The position numbers and the translations under genes are program-made. Under the pieces are notes generated by a model. It did not search any database. It had not been told where the DNA came from and worked only from the letters and a program-made list of their open reading frames with translations. From Streptomyces sp. TLI_235 (GTDB lineage: Bacteria > Actinomycetota > Actinomycetes > Streptomycetales > Streptomycetaceae), in NCBI GenBank assembly GCA_002300355.1, contig NSGV01000001.1, positions 1,488,001 to 1,552,000 of the forward strand: a stretch of 64,000 bases of DNA. Reading direction: 5' to 3'. Positions 16,504 to 25,521 of the stretch are shown one piece after another (positions within the stretch are counted from its first letter, which is position 1; each line of letters starts with the position of its first letter).

Positions 16504-18863
16504 GCGGCACCCGCACCATCCAGGGCCAGAAGAACCTGCAGAAGATCCACCAGGCGAGCAAGGACGGCATCGGCGGCTCCCCGCTGCGCCCGGACGGCAC
16601 CCTGAAGGTCAAGGGCGAGTTCGCGTACTCGTCGGACATGTGGCACGAGGACATGCTGTGGGGCATGGCGCTGCGCTCGCCGCACCCGCGCGCCAACATC
16701 CTGTCGGTGGACATCTCCGAGGCACTGAAGGTGCCCGGCGTCTACGCGGTGCTGACCCACGAGGACATCCCCGGCTCCAAGTACTACGGCCTGGAGATCC
16801 AGGACCAGCCGGCGCTGGCCATCGACAAGGTCCGCTACCACGGCGAGGCGATCGCCCTGGTCGCCGCCGACCACCCGGAGACGGCCCGCCGCGCGGTGAA
16901 GAAGATCAAGGTCGAGTACGAGGTGCTCACCCCGATCACCACCGAGGAGCAGTGCCTCGACCCGGAGACGTACGGCTACGTGCACGAGCCGCACGAGTAC
17001 AAGTCGCACGGCTCGGGCAACGTCTGCCACAGCCAGAAGCTGGTCTCCGGCGGCGGTGTGACCGACGAGATCCGGGCGCTGGCCGATGTGATCGTCAAGG
17101 GCACCTACGAGGTCGGCATGCAGGACCAGGCCTTCCTCGGCCCGGAGTCCGGCCTCGCGGTACCCGCCGAGGACGGCGGCGTCGACCTGTACATCGCCAC
17201 CCAGTGGCTGCACGTGGACCGCCAGCAGATGGCGCCGGTGCTGGCCCTGCCGGAGGAGAAGGTCCGGCTCACGCTGGCCGGCGTCGGCGGCGCCTTCGGC
17301 GGCCGCGAGGACCTGTCGATGCAGATCCACGCCTGCCTGCTGGCCCTGCACACCGGCAAGCCCGTCAAGATCGTCTACTCCCGCGACGAGTCCTTCTTCG
17401 GCCATGTGCACCGCCACCCGGCGAAGATGACCTACGAGCACGGCGCCACCCGCGACGGCAAGCTGGTCTTCGCCGACTGCCGGATCGTGCTGGACGGCGG
17501 CGCGTACGCCTCCGCCTCCCCCGCGGTCGTCGGCAACGCGGCCTCGCTCGGCCACGGCCCGTACGTCATCCCGAACGTGCGGATGGAGGCCATCGCCCTC
17601 TACTCCAACAACCCGAGCTGCGGCGCGATGCGCGGCTTCGGCGCGGTGCAGGCCTGCTTCGGCTACGAGTCCCAGATGGACAAGCTGGCCGCCGAGCTCG
17701 GCATGGACCCGGTGGAGCTGCGCCAGATCAACGCCGTCACCCAGGGCGACTTCATGCCGACCGGCCAGGAGATCGACGCGCCGGCCCCGGTCGCCGAGCT
17801 GCTGCAGCGGGTCAAGGACATGCCGCTGCCGCCGCCGCTGGACCTGGAGAACCTGGACGTGCGCACCCTGCCGGGCGCCCTGTCCAACACCTCGCACGGC
17901 GAGGGCATCGTCCGCGGCATCGGCTACTCGGTCGGCATCAAGAACGTCGGCTTCTCCGAGGGCTTCGACGACTACTCCACCGCCCGGGTGCGCCTGGAGG
18001 TGATCGGCGGCGAGCCGGTCGCCATGGTGCACACCGCGATGGCGGAGGTCGGCCAGGGCGGTGTCACCGTGCACGCCCAGATCGCCCGCACCGAGCTCGG
18101 CGTCGAGCAGGTCACCATCCACCCGGCCAACACCGAGGTCGGCTCGGCCGGCTCCACCTCCGCATCCCGCCAGACGTACATGACCGGCGGTGCGGTGAAG
18201 CTGGCCGCCGAGGCGGTCAAGCAGGCACTGATCGACAAGGGCCGGCGCCGCTACGGCTGGGAGCACAAGGACATCACCCTGGTCGGCGGCAAGGTCGTCT
18301 CCGAGACCGGCGGCGTGCTGGTCTCCATGGTCGACCTGCTCGGCGACGAGGCGATCGACCTGACCCGCGAGCACCACCACCGGCCGACCGTGCCCTTCGA
18401 CAAGGAGACCGGCCAGGGCTTCGGCCACGTCCAGTACACCTTCTGCGCCAACCGCGCGGTGGTCGACGTGGACGTGGAGCTCGGCCTGGTCAAGGTGGTC
18501 GAGCTGACCGCGGCCCAGGACGTCGGCAGGGCGCTGAACCCGCTCTCGGTCGTCGGCCAGATCCAGGGCGGCTGCACCCAGGCCCTCGGCCTCGCCGTCA
18601 TGGAGGAGATCGTCGTCAAGGACGGCAAGGTCCGCAACGCCTCCTTCACCGACTACCTGATCCCCACCATCCTGGACACCCCGCCGATCCCGGTGGACAT
18701 GCTGGAGCTCCCCGACCCGCACGCCCCGTACGGACTGCGCGGCGTCGGCGAGGCCCCCACCGTGTCGGCCACCCCCTCGATCGTCGCGGCGATCCGCAAC
18801 GCCACCGGCCTCGCCCTCAACCGGGTGCCGGTCCGGCCGGAGCACCTCACCGGGACGCTCTAG
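16500..18863 (+). CDS. xdhA: Xanthine dehydrogenase, molybdenum-binding subunit
   Basis: A 787-residue catalytic subunit. GVGGAFGGRED and CGAMRGFGAVQA match the molybdopterin-cytosine-dinucleotide contact loops and the substrate arginine region. AEVGQGGVTVHAQIA is the third cofactor loop. The base catalyst is Glu751 in GLRGVGEAPTV near the C-terminus. It converts hypoxanthine and xanthine to urate with the two smaller subunits. Related aldehyde oxidases have similar sequences, but the adjacent pucR, purine permease and XdhC genes support xanthine. The start overlaps the preceding stop (ATGA). A hairpin terminator follows the stop by 18 bp. Confidence 0.93.
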   Translation: MSGTRTIQGQKNLQKIHQASKDGIGGSPLRPDGTLKVKGEFAYSSDMWHEDMLWGMALRSPHPRANILSVDISEALKVPGVYAVLTHEDIPGSKYYGLEIQDQPALAIDKVRYHGEAIALVAADHPETARRAVKKIKVEYEVLTPITTEEQCLDPETYGYVHEPHEYKSHGSGNVCHSQKLVSGGGVTDEIRALADVIVKGTYEVGMQDQAFLGPESGLAVPAEDGGVDLYIATQWLHVDRQQMAPVLALPEEKVRLTLAGVGGAFGGREDLSMQIHACLLALHTGKPVKIVYSRDESFFGHVHRHPAKMTYEHGATRDGKLVFADCRIVLDGGAYASASPAVVGNAASLGHGPYVIPNVRMEAIALYSNNPSCGAMRGFGAVQACFGYESQMDKLAAELGMDPVELRQINAVTQGDFMPTGQEIDAPAPVAELLQRVKDMPLPPPLDLENLDVRTLPGALSNTSHGEGIVRGIGYSVGIKNVGFSEGFDDYSTARVRLEVIGGEPVAMVHTAMAEVGQGGVTVHAQIARTELGVEQVTIHPANTEVGSAGSTSASRQTYMTGGAVKLAAEAVKQALIDKGRRRYGWEHKDITLVGGKVVSETGGVLVSMVDLLGDEAIDLTREHHHRPTVPFDKETGQGFGHVQYTFCANRAVVDVDVELGLVKVVELTAAQDVGRALNPLSVVGQIQGGCTQALGLAVMEEIVVKDGKVRNASFTDYLIPTILDTPPIPVDMLELPDPHAPYGLRGVGEAPTVSATPSIVAAIRNATGLALNRVPVRPEHLTGTL

Positions 18864-18881
18864 CCACACCGCGCAGGACCT

Positions 18882-18919
18882 CCCCGGGGCGGCGACACGT
18901 CTTCCCCGCCGCCCCGGGG
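18882..18919 (+). terminator. Hairpin terminator after the xdh operon
   Basis: A 13-bp stem (18882-18894 with 18907-18919) with a 12-nt loop begins 18 bp after the xdhA stop. The remaining ~200 bp before the permease show no gene. Confidence 0.75.
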
Positions 18920-19126
18920 GCGCACCACAACTCCACACACCGGATGTGCTCCACCCGCTGTCCCACCCACGCCGGGGACCGGCAGCGGGCGCACCACCCC
19001 ATCCGGTACGCGGACCCGCCGCGTGCCGACCGTGAGTCGAACAGTCCCCCTCAGTGCCTAACTCCCACAACCTGGCATTCAGGTCGACTCGCCCACCCCA
19101 ACCCCCTTTGAACCTTGGGAGTGGAC

Positions 19127-20605
19127 ATGACCCGGATCCCCACAGAGCCCGGTACCACTGAAGACAGACCTGCCACCGGCGACGCCCTCACGCCGCCGGT
19201 CGTCACCCCGAAGAACCCGCTGGACGCGTACTTCAAGATCTCGGCCCGGGGTTCCACCCTGGCCACCGAGCTCCGGGGCGGCGTCACCACCTTCATGGCG
19301 ATGGCCTACATCGTCCTGCTCAACCCGATCATCCTGAGCGGGGCCGACGTCAACGGCGTCAGGCTCGACCACGCGCAGCTGACCACCGCGACCGCCCTGG
19401 CCGCCGCGGTCACCACGATCCTCATGGGCGTGGTCGGCAACGTGCCACTGGCCCTCGCCGCCGGACTCAGCGTCTCCGGTGCCATCTCCGCACTCGTCGT
19501 GCCGCACACCACCTGGCCGCAGGCCATGGGCCTGTGCGTGATCTACGGCCTGCTGATCGTCCTGCTGGTGGTCTCCGGACTCCGCGAGAAGATCATGAAC
19601 GGCATTCCGCTGCCGCTCAAGCACGCCATCACCATCGGCATCGGCCTGTTCGTCGCCATCATCGGCCTCTACAAGGCCGGCTTCGTGCACACCGGCGGCC
19701 CCACCCCGCTGTCGCTCGGCCCGTTCGGCGAGCTCGCCGGCTGGCCCGTGCTGATCTTCTCGCTCACCCTGCTGACGATCTTCGTGCTGATGGCCCGCAA
19801 CGTCCGCGGCGCCATCCTGATCGGCATCGCCGGCGGCACCGTCGTCGCCGTGATCGTCAACGCGGTCGCCGACCTGCCCGCCAAGACCTGGGCCAGCTCG
19901 GCCCCGGTGTGGCCCGGCAGCCCCGTCTCCGCCCCCGACTTCGGGCTCTTCGGCAACGTCGACCTGTTCGGTGCCTTCTCCGGCAAGGGCATGGGCGCGA
20001 TCAGCGCCTCCGTGGCCGTCTTCACCCTGGTGCTGGCCGGCTTCTTCGACGCGATGGCCACCATCATCGGCGTCGGCACCGAGGCCGGTCTGGCCGACAA
20101 GAAGGGCCGGATGCCCGGCCTGTCCAAGGCGCTGTTCATCGACGGCGCCGGCGGCGCGGTCGGCGGCCTCTCCGGCGCCTCCGGCCAGACCGTCTTCGTG
20201 GAGTCCGCCACCGGCGTCGGCGACGGCGCCCGCACCGGCCTCGCCTCCGCCGTGACCGGCCTCTTCTTCGCCGCGATGCTGTTCTTCTCGCCGATCGCCG
20301 GCATCGTCCCGGTCGAGGTCGCCGCCGCGGCCCTCGTCGTCATCGGCTCGATGATGATGAGCCAGGCCCGGCACATCGACTGGTCCGACCGCGAGGTCGC
20401 CATCCCGGCCTTCCTCACCTGCGTGCTGATGCCGTTCACCTACAGCATCACGGCCGGTGTCGCCGCCGGTGTCATCTCCTACACGGCCATCAAGGCCGGC
20501 ACCGGCAAGTGGCGCGAGCCCGGCCCGCTGATGTGGATCCTCACCGCGGTCTTCGTCGTCTACTTCGCCCTCACGCCCGTCAAGGCGTGGCTCGGCGTGC
20601 ACTGA
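19127..20605 (+). CDS. NCS2-family purine permease (AzgA/GhxP-like)
   Basis: A 492-residue transporter with about 12-14 membrane segments. The AzgA-like signature appears as ELRGGVTTFMAMAYIVLLNPIILSGA, with a second conserved region at GFFDAMATIIGVGTEAGLADKKGRMPG and GASGQTVFVESATGVGDGARTG in the proton-coupled transport core. This branch of NCS2 imports hypoxanthine, guanine or adenine. It sits between xdhA and the XdhC factor, so it probably supplies substrate to xanthine dehydrogenase. The ATG at 19127 follows GGGAG by 5 nt; TTG and GTG codons just upstream are less likely. Confidence 0.92.
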   Translation: MTRIPTEPGTTEDRPATGDALTPPVVTPKNPLDAYFKISARGSTLATELRGGVTTFMAMAYIVLLNPIILSGADVNGVRLDHAQLTTATALAAAVTTILMGVVGNVPLALAAGLSVSGAISALVVPHTTWPQAMGLCVIYGLLIVLLVVSGLREKIMNGIPLPLKHAITIGIGLFVAIIGLYKAGFVHTGGPTPLSLGPFGELAGWPVLIFSLTLLTIFVLMARNVRGAILIGIAGGTVVAVIVNAVADLPAKTWASSAPVWPGSPVSAPDFGLFGNVDLFGAFSGKGMGAISASVAVFTLVLAGFFDAMATIIGVGTEAGLADKKGRMPGLSKALFIDGAGGAVGGLSGASGQTVFVESATGVGDGARTGLASAVTGLFFAAMLFFSPIAGIVPVEVAAAALVVIGSMMMSQARHIDWSDREVAIPAFLTCVLMPFTYSITAGVAAGVISYTAIKAGTGKWREPGPLMWILTAVFVVYFALTPVKAWLGVH

Positions 20606-20611
20606 GCCCCC

Positions 20612-20648
20612 GGCCGCCGCACGGAAGCCCCGCTTCCGTACGGCGGCC
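20612..20648 (+). terminator. Hairpin terminator after the purine permease
   Basis: A 17-bp stem with one mismatch (20612-20628 with 20632-20648) and a 3-nt loop lies 7 bp after the permease stop and 36 bp before the XdhC start. It may attenuate rather than fully separate the next gene. Confidence 0.7.
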
Positions 20649-20684
20649 CCACACCCCGGTTACCCTCGTCGTAAGGAGCTCCCC

Positions 20685-21878
20685 ATGCAGGACATCGCCG
20701 CGCAGCTGAACGCCTGGCACGCGTCCGGGCGCTCCTTCGCCGTGGCCACCGTCGTCGGCGTCTCCGGCAGCGCCCCGCGCGACCCGGGCGCCGCCCTCGC
20801 CGTGGACGAGTCCGGCGAGGCGATCGGCTCGGTCTCCGGCGGCTGCGTGGAGGGCGCGGTGTACGAGCTGTGCCAGCAGGCCATCGCCACCGGTGTCCCC
20901 GTGCTGGAGCGCTTCGGATTCAGCGACGAGGACGCCTTCGCCGTCGGCCTGACCTGCGGCGGTGTCCTGGACGTCTTCGTCCAGCCGGTGGTGCCCGGCG
21001 CGGACCCGGCGATCGACGCCGGGATCGCCTACACCGCCTCCGGCACCCCCGTCGCGCTCGCCCGGATCATCGCCGGCCCGGACGCACTGGTCGGTGCGGC
21101 CGTCGCCGTCACCGCCGGCACCCACCACGGCTCGCTCTCCGCCGCCCCGGCCGCCATGCCCGCGCCCACCACCATGTCGCTGGAGCGCTCGGTGGTCGCC
21201 GAGGCCCGCGCCATGCTCGACGCCGGCCGCACCGGCACCGTCGTCCTCGCCCTCGACGGCCGCCCCTGCGACCCCACCGACCAGGGCACCGTCACCGTCT
21301 TCGTCGAATCCAACGTCCCCGCCCCCCGCATGATCGTCTTCGGCGCGATCGACTTCGCCGCCGCCGTCGTCCGGATCGGCCGCTTCCTCGGCTACCACGT
21401 CACCGTCTGCGACGCCCGCCCCGTCTTCGCCACCGCCCGCCGCTTCCCCGACGCCCACGAGGTCGTCGTCGACTGGCCGCACCGCTACCTCGACTCCCAG
21501 CTCGACCGCATCGACGGCCGCACCGTCCTGTGCGTCCTCACCCACGACGCCAAGTTCGACATCCCGCTGCTGGAGCGCGCCCTGCGCCTGCCCGTCGGCT
21601 ACGTCGGCGCCATGGGATCCCGCCGCACCCACCGCGACCGCAACGCCCGCCTGCGCGAGGTCGGCCTCACCGACGCCGAGATCGCCCGCCTCCGCTCCCC
21701 CATCGGCCTCGACCTCGGCGCCCGCACCCCCGAAGAGACCGCGGTCTCCGTCGCCGCCGAAATCGTCGCCCACCGCCGCGGCGGCAGCTGCCTCCCCCTC
21801 TCCACCGGCGACGGCCCCATCCACCACGACCTCGTGGCGGTCGCGCCGAAGCGCAAGCCCCGGCCGCACGCCGCCTGA
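20685..21878 (+). CDS. xdhC: XdhC/CoxI-family molybdenum-cofactor insertion protein
   Basis: A 397-residue protein of the XdhC/CoxI/CoxF family. It binds molybdenum cofactor, helps its sulfuration and hands it to xanthine dehydrogenase. The N-terminal domain has ATVVGVSGSAPRDPGAALAV, GSVSGGCVEGAV and GLTCGGVLDVFV with the conserved cysteines. The C-terminal Rossmann domain has MIVFGAIDFAAAVVRIGRFLGYHVTVCDAR and YVGAMGSRRTHRDR. GAGC/AAGGAG lies ahead of the ATG. Its place after the xdh operon and permease fits a dedicated maturation factor. The downstream 300 codons are unusually biased to C at third positions. Confidence 0.92.
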   Translation: MQDIAAQLNAWHASGRSFAVATVVGVSGSAPRDPGAALAVDESGEAIGSVSGGCVEGAVYELCQQAIATGVPVLERFGFSDEDAFAVGLTCGGVLDVFVQPVVPGADPAIDAGIAYTASGTPVALARIIAGPDALVGAAVAVTAGTHHGSLSAAPAAMPAPTTMSLERSVVAEARAMLDAGRTGTVVLALDGRPCDPTDQGTVTVFVESNVPAPRMIVFGAIDFAAAVVRIGRFLGYHVTVCDARPVFATARRFPDAHEVVVDWPHRYLDSQLDRIDGRTVLCVLTHDAKFDIPLLERALRLPVGYVGAMGSRRTHRDRNARLREVGLTDAEIARLRSPIGLDLGARTPEETAVSVAAEIVAHRRGGSCLPLSTGDGPIHHDLVAVAPKRKPRPHAA

Positions 21879-21892
21879 CCCCCGGTCTTCCA

Positions 21893-21911
21893 GGTGCGGA
21901 GCCACCGCACC
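21893..21911 (+). terminator. Small hairpin after xdhC
   Basis: A 7-bp stem (GGTGCGG/CCGCACC) with a 5-nt loop lies 14 bp after the xdhC stop. It is short for a terminator. Confidence 0.35.
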
Positions 21912-21958
21912 GGCGGGACGCTGGAACAAGTACCGGCCCCTTCGAAGGGATCACCGCC

Positions 21959-22258
21959 ATGCGCATGCTGCTGCAGGCGTCGATCGACACCGAGATCTCC
22001 AACCGGATGATCACCGACGGGAAGATGCCCGAGGTGCTGGAGCAGTTGCTCGGCCTGCTGAAGCCCGAGGCCTCGTACTTCTACGCGCTGCACGGCCGCC
22101 GCGGGTTCACCATGGTCGTGGACCTCCCCGACGAGGCCTCCCTGATCACCATGATCGAACCGCTCTGGGTCCAGCTCGGCGCCGACATCGAGGTCGTCCC
22201 CTGCGTCAACGCCGACGAACTCCGCACCGGCCTCGGCCGCCTGGCCGCCCAGTCCTGA
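21959..22258 (+). CDS. DUF3303-like small protein
   Basis: A 99-residue protein that looks like a ferredoxin-like alpha-beta dimeric-barrel domain: MLLQASIDTEISNRMI, a helix around MPEVLEQLLGLLKPEASYF, then GRRGFTMVVDL, ITMIEPLWVQLGADIEVVPC. The pattern matches DUF3303-type proteins of unknown function. AAGGGA lies 9 nt before the ATG. It follows xdhC by 80 bp and may be cotranscribed, but nothing in it points to purine metabolism. It converges on vapC with an 18-bp gap. Confidence 0.65.
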   Translation: MRMLLQASIDTEISNRMITDGKMPEVLEQLLGLLKPEASYFYALHGRRGFTMVVDLPDEASLITMIEPLWVQLGADIEVVPCVNADELRTGLGRLAAQS

Positions 22259-22276
22259 ACCGACCGGCCCCGGCCC

Positions 22277-22693
22277 TCAGTCGGCCTCACCGGCCGGCAC
22301 CACCCACCGTGTCGGCTGTCCGGTGACCCGCGCGATCATGTCGTAATCCCCGTCGTAGTGCAGCACGGTCACGCCGTGCCGTTCGGCGGTCGCGGCGATC
22401 ACCAGGTCGGCCGTCGACACCGCCCGCCAGTTGCCCGTGCCGACCAACAGCACCTGGACGTCCAGCGCACGGTCCCAGATCTCGTCCGTCGTCGGCAGCA
22501 AGTCGAAGCCGCGCATCTCGTCCCGGATGCGCTCGGCCTCGGCCTTGGACCGGGCGCTGCGCAGGACCTCCAGCTCGACCGCCGCGCAGACGGCCAGCAG
22601 ACCGGCGTTGTGGAGCGGCGCCACCGCCCTGCGGACGGCCCGCTTGGGGAACCGGGCGAGTGCCGAGGTGTCGATCAGGAAGCGTTCCGTCAT
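22277..22693 (-). CDS. vapC: PIN-domain toxin VapC
   Basis: A 138-residue PIN-domain ribonuclease, the toxin of a type II toxin-antitoxin pair. The acidic active-site residues are visible: Asp8 in FLIDTSAL, Glu40 in AAVELEVL, Asp96 in VSTADLVIAATAERHG and an aspartate in LHYDGDYDMIA. Length and spacing are typical and all catalytic positions are intact, so it should be active when released. Its start overlaps the vapB stop (ATGA), the usual coupled arrangement. Confidence 0.9.
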   Translation of the reverse strand: MTERFLIDTSALARFPKRAVRRAVAPLHNAGLLAVCAAVELEVLRSARSKAEAERIRDEMRGFDLLPTTDEIWDRALDVQVLLVGTGNWRAVSTADLVIAATAERHGVTVLHYDGDYDMIARVTGQPTRWVVPAGEAD

Positions 22694-22902
22694 GCCGCCC
22701 GGTGCCCCGTGTCGCCCTCCACCGGGCCGGTGAGGTCCGGCAGGCCGCCTTCGGCCAGCCAGTTCAGGAAGGACTCCCGCTTCCGCCGCTTGATCGCATC
22801 GGCGAGCGCGGCGTTCACCGTGGCCACCTTCGTGGTGGTGCCGAAGATCTCCGCGGCCTCGGCCAGCAGCTCGTCGTCGACGTCTATCACCGTGCGCGTC
22901 AT
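22690..22902 (-). CDS. vapB: VapB-type antitoxin
   Basis: A 70-residue antitoxin. It begins with a ribbon-helix-helix DNA-binding segment (MTRTVIDVDDELLAEAAEIFGTTTK, then VATVNAALADAIKRRKRESF) of the VapB2 kind seen in actinobacteria. The acidic, less structured tail would wrap the VapC active site. A perfect AT-rich inverted repeat starts 17 bp upstream of its ATG, so the pair is probably autoregulated. It follows an unrelated operon on the same strand by 62 bp. Confidence 0.88.
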   Translation of the reverse strand: MTRTVIDVDDELLAEAAEIFGTTTKVATVNAALADAIKRRKRESFLNWLAEGGLPDLTGPVEGDTGHRAA

Positions 22903-22919
22903 GGCAGCCTCCCGAGGGT

Positions 22920-22953
22920 CGTGATATCGAATTCCATGCTATCCGATATCACG
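22920..22953 (-). promoter_or_regulatory. VapBC operator candidate: 10-bp perfect inverted repeat
   Basis: CGTGATATCG at 22920-22929 is mirrored exactly by CGATATCACG at 22944-22953. The 14-nt centre is AT-rich (AATTCCATGCTAT), which stands out in this GC-rich DNA and could hold a -10 box. The position just before vapB suits a VapB-VapC autoregulatory site. With no T tract and no neighbouring stop within 10 bp, it is less likely to be a terminator. Confidence 0.65.
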
Positions 22954-22964
22954 GCCCGGGGGCG

Positions 22965-24683
22965 TCAGCCGATGTCGAGGCGGGCGAGGCGGCGGAGGAG
23001 GGCGGGGCTGAGGCGGCCGAGGAGGCGGGCGGCCTTGGACTCGAGGGTGACGGGGACGACGGGCTTGCCGGTGCGGACGGCGCGGAGGATCTCGGCGGCG
23101 ACCTTCTCGGGCGGGAAGCCGCGGCGGGCATAGGCCTTGGTGGCCTTGGCCTGCTTGGCGGCCTGCTGGTCGGGGTCGGTACCGGAGAAGGTGGTGGTGT
23201 TGGTGATGTTGGTCGCCACGATGCCGGGGCAGATCGCCGAGACGCCGATCCGGTGCGGGGCGAGTTCGGCCCGCAGGCAGTCGGAGAGCATCAGCACCCC
23301 GGCCTTGCTGGTGGCGTACGCGGCCAGCGACTTCGCCGGCAGGTAGGCCGCCGCGGAGGCCAGGTTGACGATGTGTCCGCCCTCGCCGCGGGCGACCATC
23401 AGGTTGCCGAAGGACCGGCAGCCGTGGATGACACCCCAGAGGTTGACGTCCAGGACGCGCTGCCACTCCTTCTCGGTGGTCTGCAGGAAGGTGCCGGCGT
23501 GGCCGATGCCGGCGTTGTTGACGACCACGTCGGGCACCCCGTGGGCGGCCGCGACCTGGTGGGCGAAGGCGTCGACGGCGGCGCCGTCCGAGACGTCCAC
23601 CCGGTAGGCGTGGGCGCGCGGGCCGACCAGTGCGCAGAGTTCGGCGGTGCGTTCGGCGGCGGCGAGGTCGAGGTCGCAGACCACGACCCGGTCGCCCTGC
23701 TCGGCGAAGGCCACGGCGGTGGCGCGGCCGATGCCGCTGCCGCCGCCGGTGACCACGGCGAGCCGGCCGCCGTCCGGCGGCCCCTGGACGTGTCCGGCGG
23801 CGACCCGGGTGACGTGCTCGCGGACGAGGTGGGCCACGGTGGCGCCCTTCTCCAGCAGGGCCGACCAGTGGCCGGCGTCGAGGGTGCGGCGGGTGAGGTG
23901 GGGCACCCAGCGCTCCAGGCCCTCGGAGAGGAAGGTGGAGACGTAGCGGTCCCGCTCCAGGGTGATCAGCTGGACCGGGACCTCGGTCGGCCGCTCCCGC
24001 GGACTGCGCAGCGTGGGCCGGAAGTTGGCCCGGTACAGCTCGATGCCGCGGACGGCGTCGCGGCCGAGGGTGGGCTGCGGGTGGCCGGGCCGCGGGGTGA
24101 CGGCCTCCATCCGGTGCAGCACCGTCGGCCAGGCGCGGGCCAGGAAGAGCCGCCAGACGGCCGGTGCCAGCCAGGGCAGTTGGAAGGCGGTGATGTACCA
24201 GGAGTGCACGCCCTGGACGAGGAGCTGGCGCAGGTGCCGCGGGGTGGGGCGGCGCATCCGGTGCCGGATCCAGTGGCCGATGTGGTCCAGCGAGGGGCCG
24301 GAGACGGTGGTGTAGGAGGCGATCCGCCGGTGTGCGCCGGGCTCGGTGACGGCCTCCCAGGACTGGATGGAGCCCCAGTCGTGGGCGACCACGTGCACCG
24401 GCTCGTCGGGGCTGACGGCGTCGGCGACGGCGAACAGGTCGGCGCCGAGCTGCGCCAGCCGGTAGCCGTCCCGGGCGGCGGGCACGCCGGAACCGCCGGA
24501 ACCCCGGACGTCGTAGCGCACCACGTGGTGGTCGGTGGCGAGGTCGGCGGCGACGTCGTCCCAGACCGCGTGGGTGTCCGGGTAGCCGTGCACCAGCAGG
24601 ACGGTCGGACGAACCGGGTCGCCCTGCTCGTACACGGCCAGCGGCAGGCCGCCGGAGTGGACGGTGCGGCGGCGGATGGTCAT
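22965..24683 (-). CDS. EphD-like fusion: alpha/beta hydrolase plus short-chain dehydrogenase
   Basis: A 572-residue two-domain protein. Residues 1-295 are an alpha/beta hydrolase of the epoxide-hydrolase branch (VLLVHGYPDTHAVWD, VVAHDWGSIQSWE with Asp nucleophile, DAGHWSALLEK with histidine). Residues ~305-560 are a classical SDR (VTGGGSGIGRATAVAF, NNAGIGHAG, Ser..YATSK catalytic Tyr-Lys, CPGIVATNI). The same order is found in mycobacterial EphD. The SDR half could oxidise or reduce a product of the hydrolase half. Its ATG overlaps the stop of the M24 gene (ATGA). It is the last gene of a four-gene operon. Confidence 0.88.
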   Translation of the reverse strand: MTIRRRTVHSGGLPLAVYEQGDPVRPTVLLVHGYPDTHAVWDDVAADLATDHHVVRYDVRGSGGSGVPAARDGYRLAQLGADLFAVADAVSPDEPVHVVAHDWGSIQSWEAVTEPGAHRRIASYTTVSGPSLDHIGHWIRHRMRRPTPRHLRQLLVQGVHSWYITAFQLPWLAPAVWRLFLARAWPTVLHRMEAVTPRPGHPQPTLGRDAVRGIELYRANFRPTLRSPRERPTEVPVQLITLERDRYVSTFLSEGLERWVPHLTRRTLDAGHWSALLEKGATVAHLVREHVTRVAAGHVQGPPDGGRLAVVTGGGSGIGRATAVAFAEQGDRVVVCDLDLAAAERTAELCALVGPRAHAYRVDVSDGAAVDAFAHQVAAAHGVPDVVVNNAGIGHAGTFLQTTEKEWQRVLDVNLWGVIHGCRSFGNLMVARGEGGHIVNLASAAAYLPAKSLAAYATSKAGVLMLSDCLRAELAPHRIGVSAICPGIVATNITNTTTFSGTDPDQQAAKQAKATKAYARRGFPPEKVAAEILRAVRTGKPVVPVTLESKAARLLGRLSPALLRRLARLDIG

Positions 24684-25510
24684 GCGGCCTCCTCCTGGAG
24701 CGTCCAGCGCCGCACGTGCGGCAGGTCGTCGTCGAGCCAGAACGCGTCGTCCTCCGTGACGACGAGCAGCTCCTCGAACTTGATGCCCACGTCCCGGAAG
24801 CCGATGTGCGGCTCGACCGCCCACAGGCCCGGGGTGGGGGCGTGCCGGGAGGACCGGCCGTCCGCCCAGAGCGGGGAGCGGCCGTGCAGCCGCTCGCCGA
24901 TCAGCTCCCGGCCGAGCGTCTGGAGTGTACGCACGCCGAAGCCGAAGAGGGTGACGCCGGCCGGGCCGCGGGCGGTGGTCCTGGTCACCCGGTGGCCGAT
25001 CACCCGGCCGGGGTAGACCCGGTGCCGGTTGTCGTAGCCGTGCACGGCGAGCTGGGCGTCGACAGCCGCGTACACCTCGTTCAGCGGCTTGCGGGCCTTG
25101 ACCTCGGCGAGGATCAGCTCCCGGTAGACCTTCAGATCGGCGGCGAGGCGGTCCCAGACCGGGTTCTCGCCGACCTTGCCGCCGTAGCCGATGTCGGCGG
25201 TGTAGCCGTCGACCACGGGCGCGCAGTCCAGCACGTACGGCATGCCCTCCTCCAGGCGGCGGCTGCCGGCGAAGAACTGCAGCGGGGTGTGGAAGTGCCG
25301 GAACGCGGTGCGGTCGCCGAACCAGGCGAACGGCACGTGGAAGTAGTCCTGCACCCCGGCCCGTTCCAGGCACCGGCGCAGCTCCGCCGTGGCCTGGCGC
25401 TCGGTGACGCCGGGTTCGATCCAGGCGGCGACCTGTTCGGCGCAGTGGTAGGCGAGCTGCTGGGTCTCGCGGAAGCGCGCGAGGTCGTGCTCGTCGTAGG
25501 GGAAGGTCAC
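24680..25510 (-). CDS. M24-family (pita-bread fold) metalloenzyme, Xaa-Pro peptidase/creatinase-like
   Basis: A 276-residue protein with only the C-terminal pita-bread domain of the M24 family. All five metal ligands can be assigned: two aspartates in CAPVVDGYTADIGYGG, a histidine in GRVIGHRV, and glutamates in WAVEPHIG and IKFEELLVV. The family includes methionine and proline aminopeptidases and also non-peptidase hydrolases, so its substrate is open. The start is a GTG at 25510 with GAGGAG 8 nt upstream; the open frame further upstream lies inside the reductase gene. It is 11 bp from the reductase stop and overlaps the EphD-like gene. Confidence 0.82.
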   Translation of the reverse strand: MTFPYDEHDLARFRETQQLAYHCAEQVAAWIEPGVTERQATAELRRCLERAGVQDYFHVPFAWFGDRTAFRHFHTPLQFFAGSRRLEEGMPYVLDCAPVVDGYTADIGYGGKVGENPVWDRLAADLKVYRELILAEVKARKPLNEVYAAVDAQLAVHGYDNRHRVYPGRVIGHRVTRTTARGPAGVTLFGFGVRTLQTLGRELIGERLHGRSPLWADGRSSRHAPTPGLWAVEPHIGFRDVGIKFEELLVVTEDDAFWLDDDLPHVRRWTLQEEAA

Positions 25511-25521
25511 GGGACGGCTCC

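Noticed and set aside
25405..25430. A GGTTCGATCC stretch resembling a tRNA T-loop
   Set aside because: It lies inside the M24 coding sequence (codons for WIEPGV) and no cloverleaf can be drawn around it.
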